64,000 nucleotides of DNA from Sipunculus nudus. Taxonomy: Eukaryota > Annelida > Sipuncula > Golfingiida > Sipunculidae. The notes beneath the pieces were generated by a model that was not told the origin of the DNA, did no database searches, and saw only the letters and a program-made list of their open reading frames with translations. A program made the position numbers and the translations under genes. Positions 47,283 through 59,538 of this stretch are shown one piece after another; the first letter of the stretch is position 1, and the number at the start of each line of letters is the position of its first letter. The stretch is taken from contig CM049318.1 of assembly GCA_026874595.1 (NCBI GenBank), forward strand, positions 6,525,741 through 6,589,740, in the 5' to 3' direction.

Positions 47283-50200
47283 TAGATGTGGCACGTTTTG
47301 AAACCGTAAGACCTAGGAATCCAAAATTCAGCATACTGTTACATGTCCCCAAGATCTCCTACCAAGCCAAAAACTGGGTCTTTGCGACTTCGTTCCTTTG
47401 AGAAATTAAGGAAAAACCTCAATTTTTTATTAAAATCCTATTTTCACACCTCAGGACTGCCTAATATCAAAACCACTCATCTGTTTTTCCTCATATTTAC
47501 CATAAATATTCCTCTATATAGTTCCTATGAACATGCCAGAAATTAAGTCTGTAAAGAATAAATTCTTTAAGTTATGGGCCCAAACATAATGGACTTTGTA
47601 AAAAATCAGGAAAAATAATAACTCACTTAACATGAAAAATTTTGAAACTAGAGTCTATTTTATCAAGTATATAACTATGTTTAATCAAGATTCAATTGTT
47701 TACCCAAAATTAGATCTGAATTTTGTAAATTTTTTAAGTTATAAGCATAAAAATAAAATCAGTACCTTAAATTTTGCCCAACTTTGACCATGGCAAGTTT
47801 TTTTGCTGTAAGTACCATTGATTTAATTTTCACAGCATGTAAACATAAATATTTAATTTGTTTAAATCTGAAATTTGAAAATAAAAGCTTGAAAATTAAG
47901 CTAGTTATTGATTTTTTTCTTGAGGCTCTATGGTAGTCAATTGCTTTGATTACAGATTACAGATGCAGGGTCCCACTCCAGGTCAATGGAAGTCAGCTAT
48001 GCCAGGGTGTCTGATTTGTTACAGTCACTGGGGGAGATCCCCTGCTGTGACAGGTGTACAGTTATTCATATCACCACTCCAATAACCCCCCCCCCCTGCA
48101 AACCCAACCAACCAAGTGTTATGCAGTAATTGTTATTGTTGTTATTGTTTTCACTGTATCTCCTTAATTGTAATGCTGTTTCAACTCTGATATGCAAAAA
48201 CTTTCCTTGAAAAAAATTCAAGGTGTAACCCAGAAGATGCAATGTTGTGTAATGTAGCATTTTTAAAGAAATCTATTTTCTTTTAAATGATTTTAACAAA
48301 TATAATTAAACCCATCAGTATGCTTAAATTCATAAAATATGAAGCACATTATGGATAAATAAAGACACAATTAAAAATTGTGAAATCTAAATCAAGTATT
48401 ATTTTTAGATATTTATTGTTTTGCAGATTTAAAAGATATATTTTTGTGGTAAAAAATAAATAAACATTTGTATGCATGATGTGGTGTTATCTGACAAGAT
48501 TGAGATTTATGATGATGCAATTGAGAATTATGAATCAACTTTTATATTCAGATATATATGTTATATTGGAAATGTATAGAAATATAAACTTAAATTTAAA
48601 AAAATTGATGTGATAAAAAAATGAGGATTTAATACAAACATTTGTTCATTATTTTCCTGCCTCAGCAGAATTTGAGATCAGGCTTTGTTTGCCCTGTTTT
48701 ATGTTGTTATTTAGTTATATTTCAACTGTATACATTTCATTAAAAAATACATATATATTTAATAGTATATATTATACAAAAAAATAGATTCAATTGAATC
48801 ACAAACTGCTCACATGCTTCAGTTTCAACATTAGGAAACACATGGTCAGGTCACAAAATATTATTTGCAACAATTTCTTGCTCATCAATACAAACCAATC
48901 ATATAAACCAACCTTTATTACCTCTTCCTCTTACACTTTATCTCCATTTGATATTATTTTAGACTTTTACCTTCAATTTCAACTTCAGCTGAGCACAGTG
49001 ACCCATAGGTCCCTTGTTATTATTATTATGATTTTACAGATTACTCTGTATCATTTCTAGGCAGTACTCCAATTGTATGTCACTATAGTTTTGCTGGCTT
49101 AAAAAATATATTGGTATGTTCTATATTTATAGCCATTTATGTGGCCACCATATCACAAATCCACATGCCCTGGCATACTGTTTATGTTTAGGGGTCCATA
49201 TCAAATTGCCTGATTTCAATAATATACTAGATATGCAACTTTGAAACATGTTCTAAACTTTAATAAACATCTACATGAGATAAACTTACAAGTTTGATAA
49301 GATGGTGCAGATAATCACTTTATTATGTATCAGCTGGAAACGACATGATGATGTGCAGATAGAAGATTTAAGCATTTAGTTTATTTAGATAAGGCAGAGT
49401 TGCATGATCTGTCAGAATTGAGATACTGGATGCTGACACATAAAAAAATAAAACATTGCTTGTAAATGCCCTTATTGACAAATAGAGTTTTCATGGTCAA
49501 GTCAGGTACTCTGGTGTGATGAAGTACTGTCAAATTAAATGCAAGCATTTAAAAAATGTTCCTACTGAAAGATCTTGCAGATTTCCATTTATCTAGGCAA
49601 TCAAGCAAACCTTAGTTTTTACGTAAATCTGATCCAGTGTGTTATCAATAGTTTCTTACTGGATTAAGGGCATATTTTTAAGGAGCAAGTTAAAGTGAAA
49701 AATGGTTTACCAAAGAAATCCTTAGAGTATTACAGGTCCTTGTGGGGGAGAAGTTCTATGTGGTGATTACCCAGGCAGAATGTTGATAGTTCATCTCTGT
49801 CGTCCATAAATAACTTTGGTATTTTTTATCAGCATCACGCTGCTTTAGCTAATAGAGAAAGTAAAATCAACCCTGGATGAAATATCTGACAGATTTGTTG
49901 AATCCTCAAATATCATTGAGTACTTTACACTCTCCACACGATCACAGGATTACCTAAGTCAGAGGACCTCACTCTTTTCATTAGTTCTAGCAGAGCTGTG
50001 ACAGTACTGACCATTTTCCCAGCCATTCAAAGAAAGGCATAGTAGCCAGTTTCTCAGCTGTTGGAGCAAGTCGGAGAACAGAAGGTTTCACAACAGTTTA
50101 GTATGACGAACAAGTAATCTGATAAAGACAAAAAACATTTCCTGACTGGTTCTTTTGGAAGATCAGATTATGCACACCTTGTGCTGTACGCTGAAGGAAC

Positions 50201-50533
50201 TCCCAGGAGTGTTTATGACATTACTCCCTGTGGCAGCTGGAACGAAGGACCATTGATCAGACCAATCTGTTGAATAAGGGGATTCATTTACCTCTTTGAG
50301 GAGGAAAAAACGACTTAATTCTTAATTAGTTCATCTTGAGACTTCCATTATTGGTTTAAAGCAGGTAAGTTCTGTTGAAGTATTTTTGTATACTTCTTCT
50401 GTATTAGTCATTCTTCAGCTCAATCATACATTGATGGTTGAAGTTTTTCCTAGGTCATCATTAAGTATCTATTTTCAATGTTTGGTGTTCAGTTTGTGAT
50501 CTGACAAGATAGTGTTCGTAATTTTAAAATTAG
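47283..50533. other. Long non-coding stretch; one perfect isolated donor
   Basis: AT-rich DNA with an 11-base C run at 48086. At 50365 a perfect donor (AAAGCAG then gtaagt) follows sequence that is stop-rich in two frames, with only a short third frame open. It may mark a non-coding first exon between about 50.0 and 50.36 kb. No coding exon is supported. Confidence 0.4.
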
Positions 50534-50647
50534 ATGTCAGAAACCGCACTGATACAAGCTGCTCTTCCTTATGGACAAATAGGAGGTACTGTGAGTGTCC
50601 GGCAAGGGCAGGTTCAACAGGTCTTCTATCAAGAGGACATATTCTAG
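50534..50647 (+). CDS. Candidate coding exon or small frame (37 codons)
   Basis: Unrecognised. ATG follows an acceptor-like AAAATTAG. The frame begins MSETALIQAALPYGQIGG, continues TVSVRQGQVQQVFYQ and ends EDIF before TAG. Gly, Gln and Val are common and the sequence looks protein-like throughout. A donor of consensus form (gtgagt) starts right after codon 19 (ACT), which would give a 57-nt first coding exon in phase 0 like those at 5402, 23257 and 47010. Weaker CAG/gt sites lie at 50611 and 50620. A second frame over the same bases is also open, so the choice rests on peptide character. Confidence 0.3.
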   Translation: MSETALIQAALPYGQIGGTVSVRQGQVQQVFYQEDIF

Positions 50648-50726
50648 GTTACAGATATTTTACTATAAAATGGATACACTAGCTATGTAATAGATTACTG
50701 TTCTTAAAGCCAGCTATTTCAGCTAC

Positions 50727-50856
50727 CTTTTCAGGAGAATTAATGTGATTTCTGGCTTGCTCTGCACACATTAATGAATGCTGGTACTTCCTGTTTAGAA
50801 GTAGAAACGTTCTTATAACACCTCTGGGATTGATGTACGAGGTTGTTATGTACAAG
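50727..50856 (-). CDS. Weak candidate exon on the - strand, 130 nt
   Basis: Unrecognised. In the - sense a good acceptor (tctgtgtttactaacag) precedes one open frame of 43 codons, starting LYITTSYINPRGVIR and ending NHINSPEK, followed by AAAAG then gtagct. The intron phases would be 2 before and 0 after. The same frame is also open further upstream to an ATG at 50921, so a short intronless frame is another reading. It lies close to the + strand candidate at 50534, so at most one of the two is likely to be real. Confidence 0.2.
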
Positions 50857-53800
50857 CTGTTAGTAAACACAGAAATGTTAAAAAACGGAAAAACCATGTA
50901 ACCCAAAGTGGTTGGTTGCATATGTACGGAAGTTGAAAAGTCACTTCTTGCTTAACACCCTAGACAAAACTCTGGTTCATCCAACTTATATTTGCCGCCA
51001 GATGTCCTCATTGAAGATGTTTGGATTATTCTGGCGGGACCAACATGTTATAAACACAAGGATAAAAACAAAAATAACTGCCTGTCCAGTCGGATTGGCA
51101 TTTATGGCCTATTTTTATATATAAAAAAAAAGTTCTAGGGATTATCTTTAGCCAATAGATGTCCATTAGATATTGCAAGAGACCCCTAAAGTATAAACCT
51201 GGGACACAGGAATGCAGGTATTTCAGGCATGGTTTGGACAGATGTGTTATATTGATAACAGTTACATGGAGTATGGGATTATTGGATGCCATCAGAGAAG
51301 CGGTGCACTTGAAATCCTCTAGAGATGATCAGAGGTGACATGTGAATCAAAAACCTGACCAGGACACCCAGACTTCTCTAAGATGAATCAAGTCTTCTCT
51401 AGAATAATTCAAGTGTTTTAGCTTCAGATTTTCCTCTGATTTCCCACTTGTCTAAGCCCTGCATATAACAAGTTTGGCTATTGAAGGTTAGGGTGGTCTT
51501 GCAATGTCTTTATCAACAGACCTCTCTGCCTGTTCCACTTAATTGTTAACCCAAATTGATCGATCTTTTTTTTTTTTAATTTGGCATGTAAAGGTCCACT
51601 GTGAAGTTTAAGAATTTTTTATGCCTGTATCCCTGTTAAAGCGTTGGCTAATTTGATTGAATTGGTGAGAAAATTATGTTTATTTCACCATACAGACGCA
51701 AATCATTTGTATTATTATGGTATACATGTATTAGGTTGTGGAGCTGAGCTTAAGTGCACAATGTGCTCTCCTTTTGGACACTTTGAAATTCATACTGCAG
51801 TACCTGACATTTGAAACATTTTATATTGGGGCAGTTTGTTAAATACTTCTGGATTGTTTTTCTTCATCTCAGCTACAGTAGTTCTGTGTCAAGACGTAAG
51901 CATCAGCAGAAAACAGCCTCCTTGATGATTAGGGACAGCAGTGATGCAGGATTAAAGCTGCGTCCAAAAAAAAACCAAAAACAAAGCGACTTCTGACCTT
52001 TATGCACTGGGATTGGTTCTCTCTGGAGTAATGATTGACAGAAATTGACCAGTTTCCTGTGGCTTCAGGGTACTGTCTCTGTCAGCTGTCATCAGATATC
52101 AAATGAAGTCATATAAAATGTAAAATTGTCCAGCCTGCCCTCCGGGCAATAAACAGCATATTTCTGTACACATAGAAGGTAATTTATACCCACTGGACAT
52201 CAAATGGTTGTGTACTGTGGTGTATTCAGATTTGTCTTATTAAAGCGCCCTCTTTTTTACCATTTTTGTCTGGCAGTTTTTGTCATTCAGAAGCTGGGTT
52301 TACTGTTCTATTTTTACATACATTGACAACTGTGTTGTAACTTGTATAAAAAATATGTTTGACAGGATGTTAAAGAATTTCTTACCCTTGAAAAACAGAT
52401 AATGTTGATTTACTCCAGTATACTTACCAGAAATTTTGTATAATATACATACATATATATGAATGCTTACAAAATTTAAAATATATTCATGAATACTGTA
52501 TCACTCATCAGATATTCCTAAAAGTCAGTGTTCTTTTTACATGTTTCTGAAGTGGCCCATTGGTCTCTCAAATAAGTTGCCCAATTGCGTCTGTACTCAA
52601 ATTAATGTTATTTTTATATTGCCAATCACTGTTGTATAAATTGTATAATAAAAAGAAACTGGTATCAAAATAGGTATAATATTTTACCATGTAGGGCATT
52701 GGTCTACTACTGGGATTGTCTTCTTATAAGCTAGTAATTTCCTGAGAGACCTATAATTATGCCATCAATTTTCAACAGAATGGTTGGATCATGAGAGATA
52801 CAGCAAATGTCGTAATCAATATCTCCTCAGTACTGGGTAGGCCACCACTTGAGACACAAACGTAGGTAATTGGTCTTCGTTTTAATGGTAAGTCATCATA
52901 AAGACATTTTGTGTAATTATGGACTCATGTGGCATCATTAATTTCATGGTTGGATCACTTTGTTTAGTAAATCATAATCATTTTGACCAAAACGGTTTAA
53001 CCCAGCTTAGGAGGTGGTTTCAACTGTTTCCAATGCCAACAGAATAATCCCCTGCGCTAAGGAGTTATATGAATTCATGCATTATTTACATTCAGAACTG
53101 TGTAGGCCCTGTGTTGAGGCAGCCACTGGGAAGCAGCACAAGCATAAATGCTTGTGTCAGCATGTTGTTACATTGTGACACATATGAAATGTACACCTCA
53201 CGCACTGGTGCTAGATGCCTGTGTTAGCACAAGTTGTTCTGATCTATCCGCTTTTCCCAGAACGTTTTAAAACTACTTTATGTGGGAAAGTGGGTACTTG
53301 TCAGAAAACCAAACAAGTCATGTTACAACATTCAACAAGGTGGAGCCAATACTGTTTGGTAAATATTCAGTAATTAATCTGCTTGTGAACAGTACTACAT
53401 TTGTCACAGTCTTGAAAATTTATGATAGAACATGGGAAACGGGCGAACTAAAGATAATATTACTGTTGTTTTATTTACTTCGGGCGGTTCAGCCATGGTA
53501 CATAATTTTTTGTCAAAATGTTATTCATTTGACAAGATTTAATATTCTTTTAACACATTCTTTGGATAATCTTTTTTTGGTCACTTTGACTAATCCTCAA
53601 TGCTTGGCTCTCTCGCTAAACTTTCATATGATATATTTTTACTTAAATATTCATATGATCATGCTTTATGGATGAACCCATGTAAATAAACACTTTAGGA
53701 ATGATGATAATACCATTCAGAAGACAAAATATTCCATGACACCTGATGTAGTCATAACATGCTCACAGGGTGGGCAGACCTGGAAAAGAGTACACCCATT

Positions 53801-54893
53801 ACTAGATTTAGGGCAGAGAGACTACTAAGCCAGGAAGAATGTAGTGTATCTGTGTGAATAAGTAAAAGGTAGGGAAGAGTCTTGGTTTAACTGTAGTGTC
53901 CCAGGCTGTCCAGCATGAAGGACATACATCATGGTTCCTGATAATGATGTGCTATCCGATTTCTGTGTTAGTACATGACCTATGATTTCATCTTGCTCAC
54001 AGTATGTATGGATCCCTTCTTACCCACTAGGCTAAGGGAAGGAACATCAGACAAACTGTCTGAACCCCCTGCACTGACAGATGTTGTGATGTTGGTATCA
54101 GGTTGTGTTGTTTGGACTCAGTGTGCTGTGTTATGTATGTGCCACAATCGGGCAAAGGGTTGTTTTTGCTGGAGCGTCTTTAGTCTTGAAGCATTGCCAA
54201 TAAGATAAGGAGGCATATTGAAACACATTAATGAAATCTCTTTACACTGTTGATCACTGTCAGTAATGTTGAGCAGCTTTTTTATCTACAGTATAGACAT
54301 GAATAACACTCAAAAAGAATTAAACCACCTGTCTCCTTCAAAGAAAAAGCCATGTACATGTTATAAGTGATTTGGATGCAGACTTTACCATGGCTGAGTA
54401 ATTGTTTTCTCCCAGCAAAACATGAATGAAACCATCATGACTTAAATAAAGCAAGTTTGGAGACCCAGTAACCTACTTGCCAGAGAATCACTGTTTGGAC
54501 ACACCTGTTGCAAACTTAAAACAAGAATTCCTTTTCATGAAAGGCTGAAAACAATTTCCTACATTTTCTTTATTGGTCCCAGCAGTTGGATCAATTTTCC
54601 CCTAAGACCTCCTCACAGTATTCAGCAGAAAGATGCCATAAAACCAGATTACATTAATATACTACATGTAAGATGACTGATTTGTCTGAATCTGCTATAA
54701 GTGGAACAGCTTTTTATTTGCAGAATTAGATGATTGGTTCTGGATTTGCATGGAAAGAAATCCCACATGTTTCAAAATCTGATTGTGAATGTTTACATGT
54801 AAAGCGCAACAACAGCCTTAAATATCAGGAAGAAAGCCAAAAGAGTCACAGAAAGAGACAGTCTCAATTTATCTGTCAAATTGAATCATTTAC
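50857..54893. other. Long non-coding stretch, no gene supported
   Basis: Open frames of 70 to 131 codons occur on both strands, but none has splice support or a distinctive peptide. A small tandem repeat (CTTCTCTA about 24 bases apart) lies near 51371 to 51418. A consensus donor at 52894 (TTTTAATG then gtaagt) has no open exon before it. Confidence 0.45.
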
Positions 54894-54939
54894 CTGTAAT
54901 GGCATCAGTGCACTGGGCTTAAGAGGTTCCATTAAGTAC
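54894..54939 (-). CDS. Weak candidate small exon on the - strand, 46 nt
   Basis: Unrecognised. Strong signals flank it in the - sense: acceptor gacttttgttacag and donor ATTACAG then gtaaat. The only open frame gives YLMEPLKPSALMPLQ, with phase 2 before and phase 0 after. The short length means chance cannot be excluded, and no neighbour with matching phase was found. Confidence 0.18.
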
Positions 54940-57900
54940 CTGTAACAAAAGTCCTTAGCATTCAACAACTGCAGGCAGATTGTTGTATTCTCCCAGAGAG
55001 TTATTAGCAAGTCTTCCTTGATATCAGAAAGGGATATATGTTGATCCACTTACAATGTTTGGTCTGGGAAGATGACCCGTTCTGTTAAACAAACACCTTC
55101 AAGCAGTGCTTTAAATCTGCTCAGTCATAACAGTACGGGGAAATTGTTTCCTTGTTTTGAGTAACCAGCTAGATTGAGTTTTAGGAAGAACAGTCTTGAA
55201 AGAAGGAGAGGTTATTCTATTTTCAAATAGCAGACAGACCATTATTTCTCAGCTTGTATGTTGCAGTCCCTGGAATCTTAATTTCCTAACAATCAATATG
55301 TGTCTTTGATCAGGCACAGGGTCTTTCTAATTTTAGCAATGGACGGAAAAGCATTTAAGCCTGGTCCAAGACCAATAATAAATCGGTTTTTGTTCTCTTT
55401 TTAAACTAATGACAAATCAATAGAGAATTTTTTTACCTTTGCAAACAAGTTCAGTACACCCATTATGTTTTAATTTATTTCTGTCTGCATGTGTCTGTAC
55501 TGTTTATGTATAGAATGCTATTGCTCGATTTTCCCTACATTTACTTGAGAAGCAGTTCACTTGGCAGGATGATTAATGAAACTTTAGAATTTAAAGTTTT
55601 AATATTCTGGTTTGTCTTTCTTGAATAAGGTCAGGTGAATAGCCATGTTTGATGACATTTGATGGAGGATTTTGGTATACATTCCATTATTAAATAGGGA
55701 GTTGTTTCATTTTATGGCAGATTATCTTTAAGTTTGTGACATCAAAATCTTGTTTTTGCATTAAAAGAAGCAGTTTCTGCATGCTTGGCAGTTTTGTGTA
55801 ATGTACAAGGTGCAAACCTCCTTCTTATAATAGATCCAGTGTCAGTGGTGTCCAATCAGCCAAGTTGAAGTTCATGGGCACACAGAGCCATTCCTTAATC
55901 GGAAGAAACATTGTCTTTTAGATACAAGTCTTTATTCAAAATATTTGTCAACATCTGTGTGGATTTTACTAAACAATATGTGTATTCTTTTTTCTTCTTG
56001 ATGACTTGGTGCTAAATGAAATATTATTTAAAAAAATATAAAGTGGTCATAAAAGTCTTTCAAATGGCTTGTAGAAGATGCAGCACAACTGCCAAAAGAA
56101 ACTTTCTAAACTAAATCAATTCTATAACATATTATAACTTTCACTTTCAAACCAGAGCATTCAAAGAAAGGTCATTTCATGAAAAGATTCTTGGTGCTAA
56201 AGTTGATTCTCATCGTTTCTGTGTGTTCATAAATTTGAAGTGGAATCGGGCTCACTCAATGGAAATCAATTTTGGTGAAATGATATTCGTTCAGGTTTAA
56301 TAATCATATGGTCAGTAACCGAGTGATATTCCTCCTAATCACAGCTCTTGAGAGTATGCAGGATATATAGTCACCAGGTGTGGCACATCTCCCTGCCTTC
56401 ACCTTGATGGTCAGTGAACAGAATTAAATAAAAGAATAAATAGCACATTGACCACAAGCCGGATTGTGTTCCCTTTGGGAGTTTCCTGCTGCATTATGGG
56501 ACACACATTGGTGTTCATTAAGGTATGGTCGATAGGAAATCAATCAACACCAGGATGAGTTGACGCTGTGTTTGACCGGGTGACGTCCCCTCTTGACATC
56601 TCATCCTGTATAGACTTTCTGACACAGCGATGGCAGAATTTACCAGAAGGCATGTGTGGAAGGATTAGCCAGGTCTTACGGCAGACAAAGCTCCGATTCT
56701 CACTGTCATCAAACAGTCCAGCAATAGACATATTGATCTGCTTTCCTGTTAACTCCATAGACTTGTCAGGAATTTACTGTTAAAGATCTGTGTCACCTTG
56801 GTGAGCTGTGTTTTATCAGGAAAGTTGTACACTTAGTCTTTGAAGATTTATAAACACAGGGATAATTCTTGGCATGCTTTGTTCCTGATATGTGTCACCT
56901 TGGTGAGCTGTGTTTTATCAGGAAAGTTGTACACCTAGTCTTTGAAGTTTTTTTAACACAGGCATAATTATGGGCATGCTTTGTTCCTGAATGCCCATTT
57001 ATACTTCCATGAACTGATTATTGACTTTTTTGGTGTCCTTTTATTCTTCTGTTCTTACAGTGCAGGATTATTTCACATTAAAGCCAAACAAATCTTTAAT
57101 TTAAAGGCCTTGGCAAATTGTTGCTGTCAAAGTAGTGATGGCAGAATACTAATGAACTCTTGACTCTTTACTTCTTGGCATTTCCTTTCATTTATTTTAT
57201 TTATAATTGTAGTCCGTTGATATCTTTCTTTATCATTATATGGTTTTAATGTTTTATGTATATTACGGATATGTTTTGGTCACATATTTCTTTCACTTTT
57301 ATAACTCAGCCATGTGGCAAGAGGTTTTATGTTTTACCTTGGGTAACTTTGTTTGTCTGCGTGTAATTTACTTAAAAGTTTTGAACAGAGTTTGTTGAAA
57401 TTTTATGGTTTAGGATAAAACCCAAGGAACAATCCTTCATTTGTTTGCCATGCAAAGGCTTCCTTTTCATTTTGACATTCAGCTATTTACTTTGTCCTTG
57501 TCCTGGCCAGAACCATTGTTATTAGGACCTAACCAGTGAATGAGTTGTTGAACCATGACAGACATTTCTGGTGTTGCTGTGTAGTTGGATTAGGATCCTG
57601 GCACAGGTGGCTTCAGACCATTTTCTTGCTTTTATTGCATTCATTTCAATCCTTTAGAAAATAACCATGCAGTCCCAAACACTTTCATGTACCAGTGCAT
57701 CTAGATATAATTAATAAAGGTCTGGAGGGTCTATAAACTGTTAAAGAAAGAAAATAACATATTGGAGAAAATTTTAATATATATGATTACCCACCGACAA
57801 CACCCTCAGTCAATTTGAATGGTGGATATTTCTTTGAGCCAGATTAAGTACAGTTTTGTAAAACCCCATGATAACAGGCAGTGCTGTTATAGAAACTGTC

Positions 57901-58089
57901 CAATATTTTGTACAGTTGGGACAGATGTCTTTCAGTCAGATGGAGGGTGACTGTAAGCCTAATGGGAAGTGTGTCACTTTACCAGGCTCTGTAATGGCTG
58001 CAGACTGTTTTCCATCATCTTTCATGACTGGAGCAGCAAGCTAGAGCAGCTCAGGTCTCCAGTATAACAGGATTTTATGCTTCATCCAG
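54940..58089. other. Mostly non-coding; GC-richer island at 56.54 to 56.78 kb
   Basis: At 56540 to 56783 both strands are open for about 70 codons. The - strand frame from ATG at 56758 reads MELTGKQINMSIAGLF through a KFCHRCVRKS segment to a stop. The + strand frame reads through a QRWQNLPEGMCGR segment. Because both are open and neither has splice signals, neither is called as a gene. Elsewhere the stretch shows nothing beyond the small duplication listed next. Confidence 0.4.
56790..56992. repeat. Two-copy tandem duplication, 102-bp unit
   Basis: GTGTCACCTTGGTGAGCTGT begins at 56790 and again at 56892, and the copies remain alignable to CATGCTTTGTTCCTGA at their ends, with a few substitutions. 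A recent local duplication. Confidence 0.9.
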
Positions 58090-58130
58090 ATGGAGGGCCT
58101 AGCTGAGGCCATTTCTTTCCTCAATGGAAG
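58090..58130 (+). CDS. Candidate small exon, 41 nt, phase 0 to phase 2
   Basis: Unrecognised. A good acceptor (ttttatgcttcatccag) directly precedes ATG. The only open frame reads MEGLAEAISFLNG and then AG before a good donor (GGAAG then gtaaat). It could be an internal exon or the first coding exon after an untranslated leader. The flanking DNA has no other signal. The peptide is too short to identify. Confidence 0.22.
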
Positions 58131-59519
58131 GTAAATATACTTTGTACTGGGATAAATCTGGCCTTTCAAACGACTTATATCTAGTGGAGGTGGTCTGGCC
58201 TGAGAAAAGGGTTGTATTAACTTTACCGGTCAATATTTTAAAGGCTGTGGTGGCCATGTATCCTCAGGCTCATGTTGTCTATTTGGATCCATATCTTGAG
58301 TAATGAAGTTATAAAATTTGTAGGATCAATCTCTTTAGATAAATGGCTTTTGGATTTATTGCTGATTTGGGTCTGTCCATACTGTGTGCGAGGATCAGTT
58401 GTCAGTGGTTGGTTAACACCGTGCACTGGAACCAGTTGTCCCTGGCATCATATCACCTGACACAAGGTATGTCAGTCAGTTTCAGTCAAATTATTTTAAA
58501 AAATTGTTAACAAATGCTTAGCTAGAGACCGTGGTTGAGGGGTAGAGGGGGACTGGGCTTTTTTCAATATAATTCTGTTATTCAGAAAACTGTAGTCAAA
58601 TTTAAACTGAGGCACTCTGGCAGGTGAACAAAATAGGGTGATTTGAAAAAAAAAACTGACCAGACAGGGTGAATAAAATTGAGTCTCTGAGACAATTGAA
58701 TAATTGAAATGCAGTGGTTTATTGGTTCACCTGCCATGGATTTGCATGCATGATAACATATTGGAATATAATAAAAAATATAAAAGAAGTGCAATAATTA
58801 CTGGTAGATAAATAGAAAATATTTAAAGATAACATGTATTTCACCACTTTTGTCTGTGTGTGTGTGTGTGTGTGGGTGTGTAGAGAGAGAGAGAGAGTAA
58901 ATTTACATGGCATGAGATATGTTTTTACCTGTTTGTTCAGGTGACAGGTATCTGAAGACTATTGTTAACAAAAGTTTACCTTGATCAATAATACATTATC
59001 AGAGTTTTTTAGCAAGAGATTATAGACTGTTGTTTGCTCACCACATGTTGAGTTGATTAATAAATGCAAAATCATTAACTCGGAGGACTGGATCTCTTTG
59101 AAAGCAAACCACTGACATTAACAGCTTTTATGATGTGTGAGATCAGTGAGTGCATCCCAAAGTAATCGCTTTTTCATGCACATTGTATCACACCAACAGA
59201 TACGGGTATCTTGAGTTGAACATGAACAAACATTTTCAATGTGTATGCTCGACAGCACCAGTCTGAGGTCAAAGGGCAAACTCAAGGCACACTGTGAATA
59301 AGCTACTCCCAATTTAGCACCGGTAAGCCCTGTGCAGGCAGAGGTTTGTGTGCAATATCAGCCAGTTGACTTGGGCAGGAATTTTCACCTGATTCGACAC
59401 AAGTTTGTGTTGACAGTGCTTCATAACTGTGGGATATTAATTTGTGCTGTGTAGGAGTTTTAATCACTGTGGGTTTATATCGGATGTGATTATCTGTGGT
59501 AGTTATCATAGAAGGCTAC
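58131..59519. other. Non-coding, with a dinucleotide repeat
   Basis: A TG run (58855 to 58880) followed by a GA run (58882 to 58898) is the clearest feature. A 41-codon ATG frame from 58343 reaches a good donor (CACAAG then gtatgt) at 58466, but two other frames are also open there, so it is not called. Confidence 0.5.
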
Positions 59520-59538
59520 ATGATGTCGACCATGTCAG
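59520..59538 (+). CDS. Candidate very short first coding exon (6 codons, phase 1)
   Basis: Unrecognised. ATGATGTCGACCATGTCAG then gtgagt: MMSTMS plus one base before a consensus donor. A TTTATA motif lies about 45 bases upstream. The donor is one of the best in the window, so this may be the end of a first exon that is mostly untranslated. The coding part is too short to judge. Confidence 0.18.

Noticed and set aside
53280-53675. 131-codon + strand open frame
   Set aside because: Leu/Ile/Phe-rich translation of AT-rich DNA with no splice signals or recognisable motif.
58343-58466. 41-codon ATG frame ending at CACAAG then gtatgt
   Set aside because: Two other frames are open over the same bases, so the frame choice has no support.
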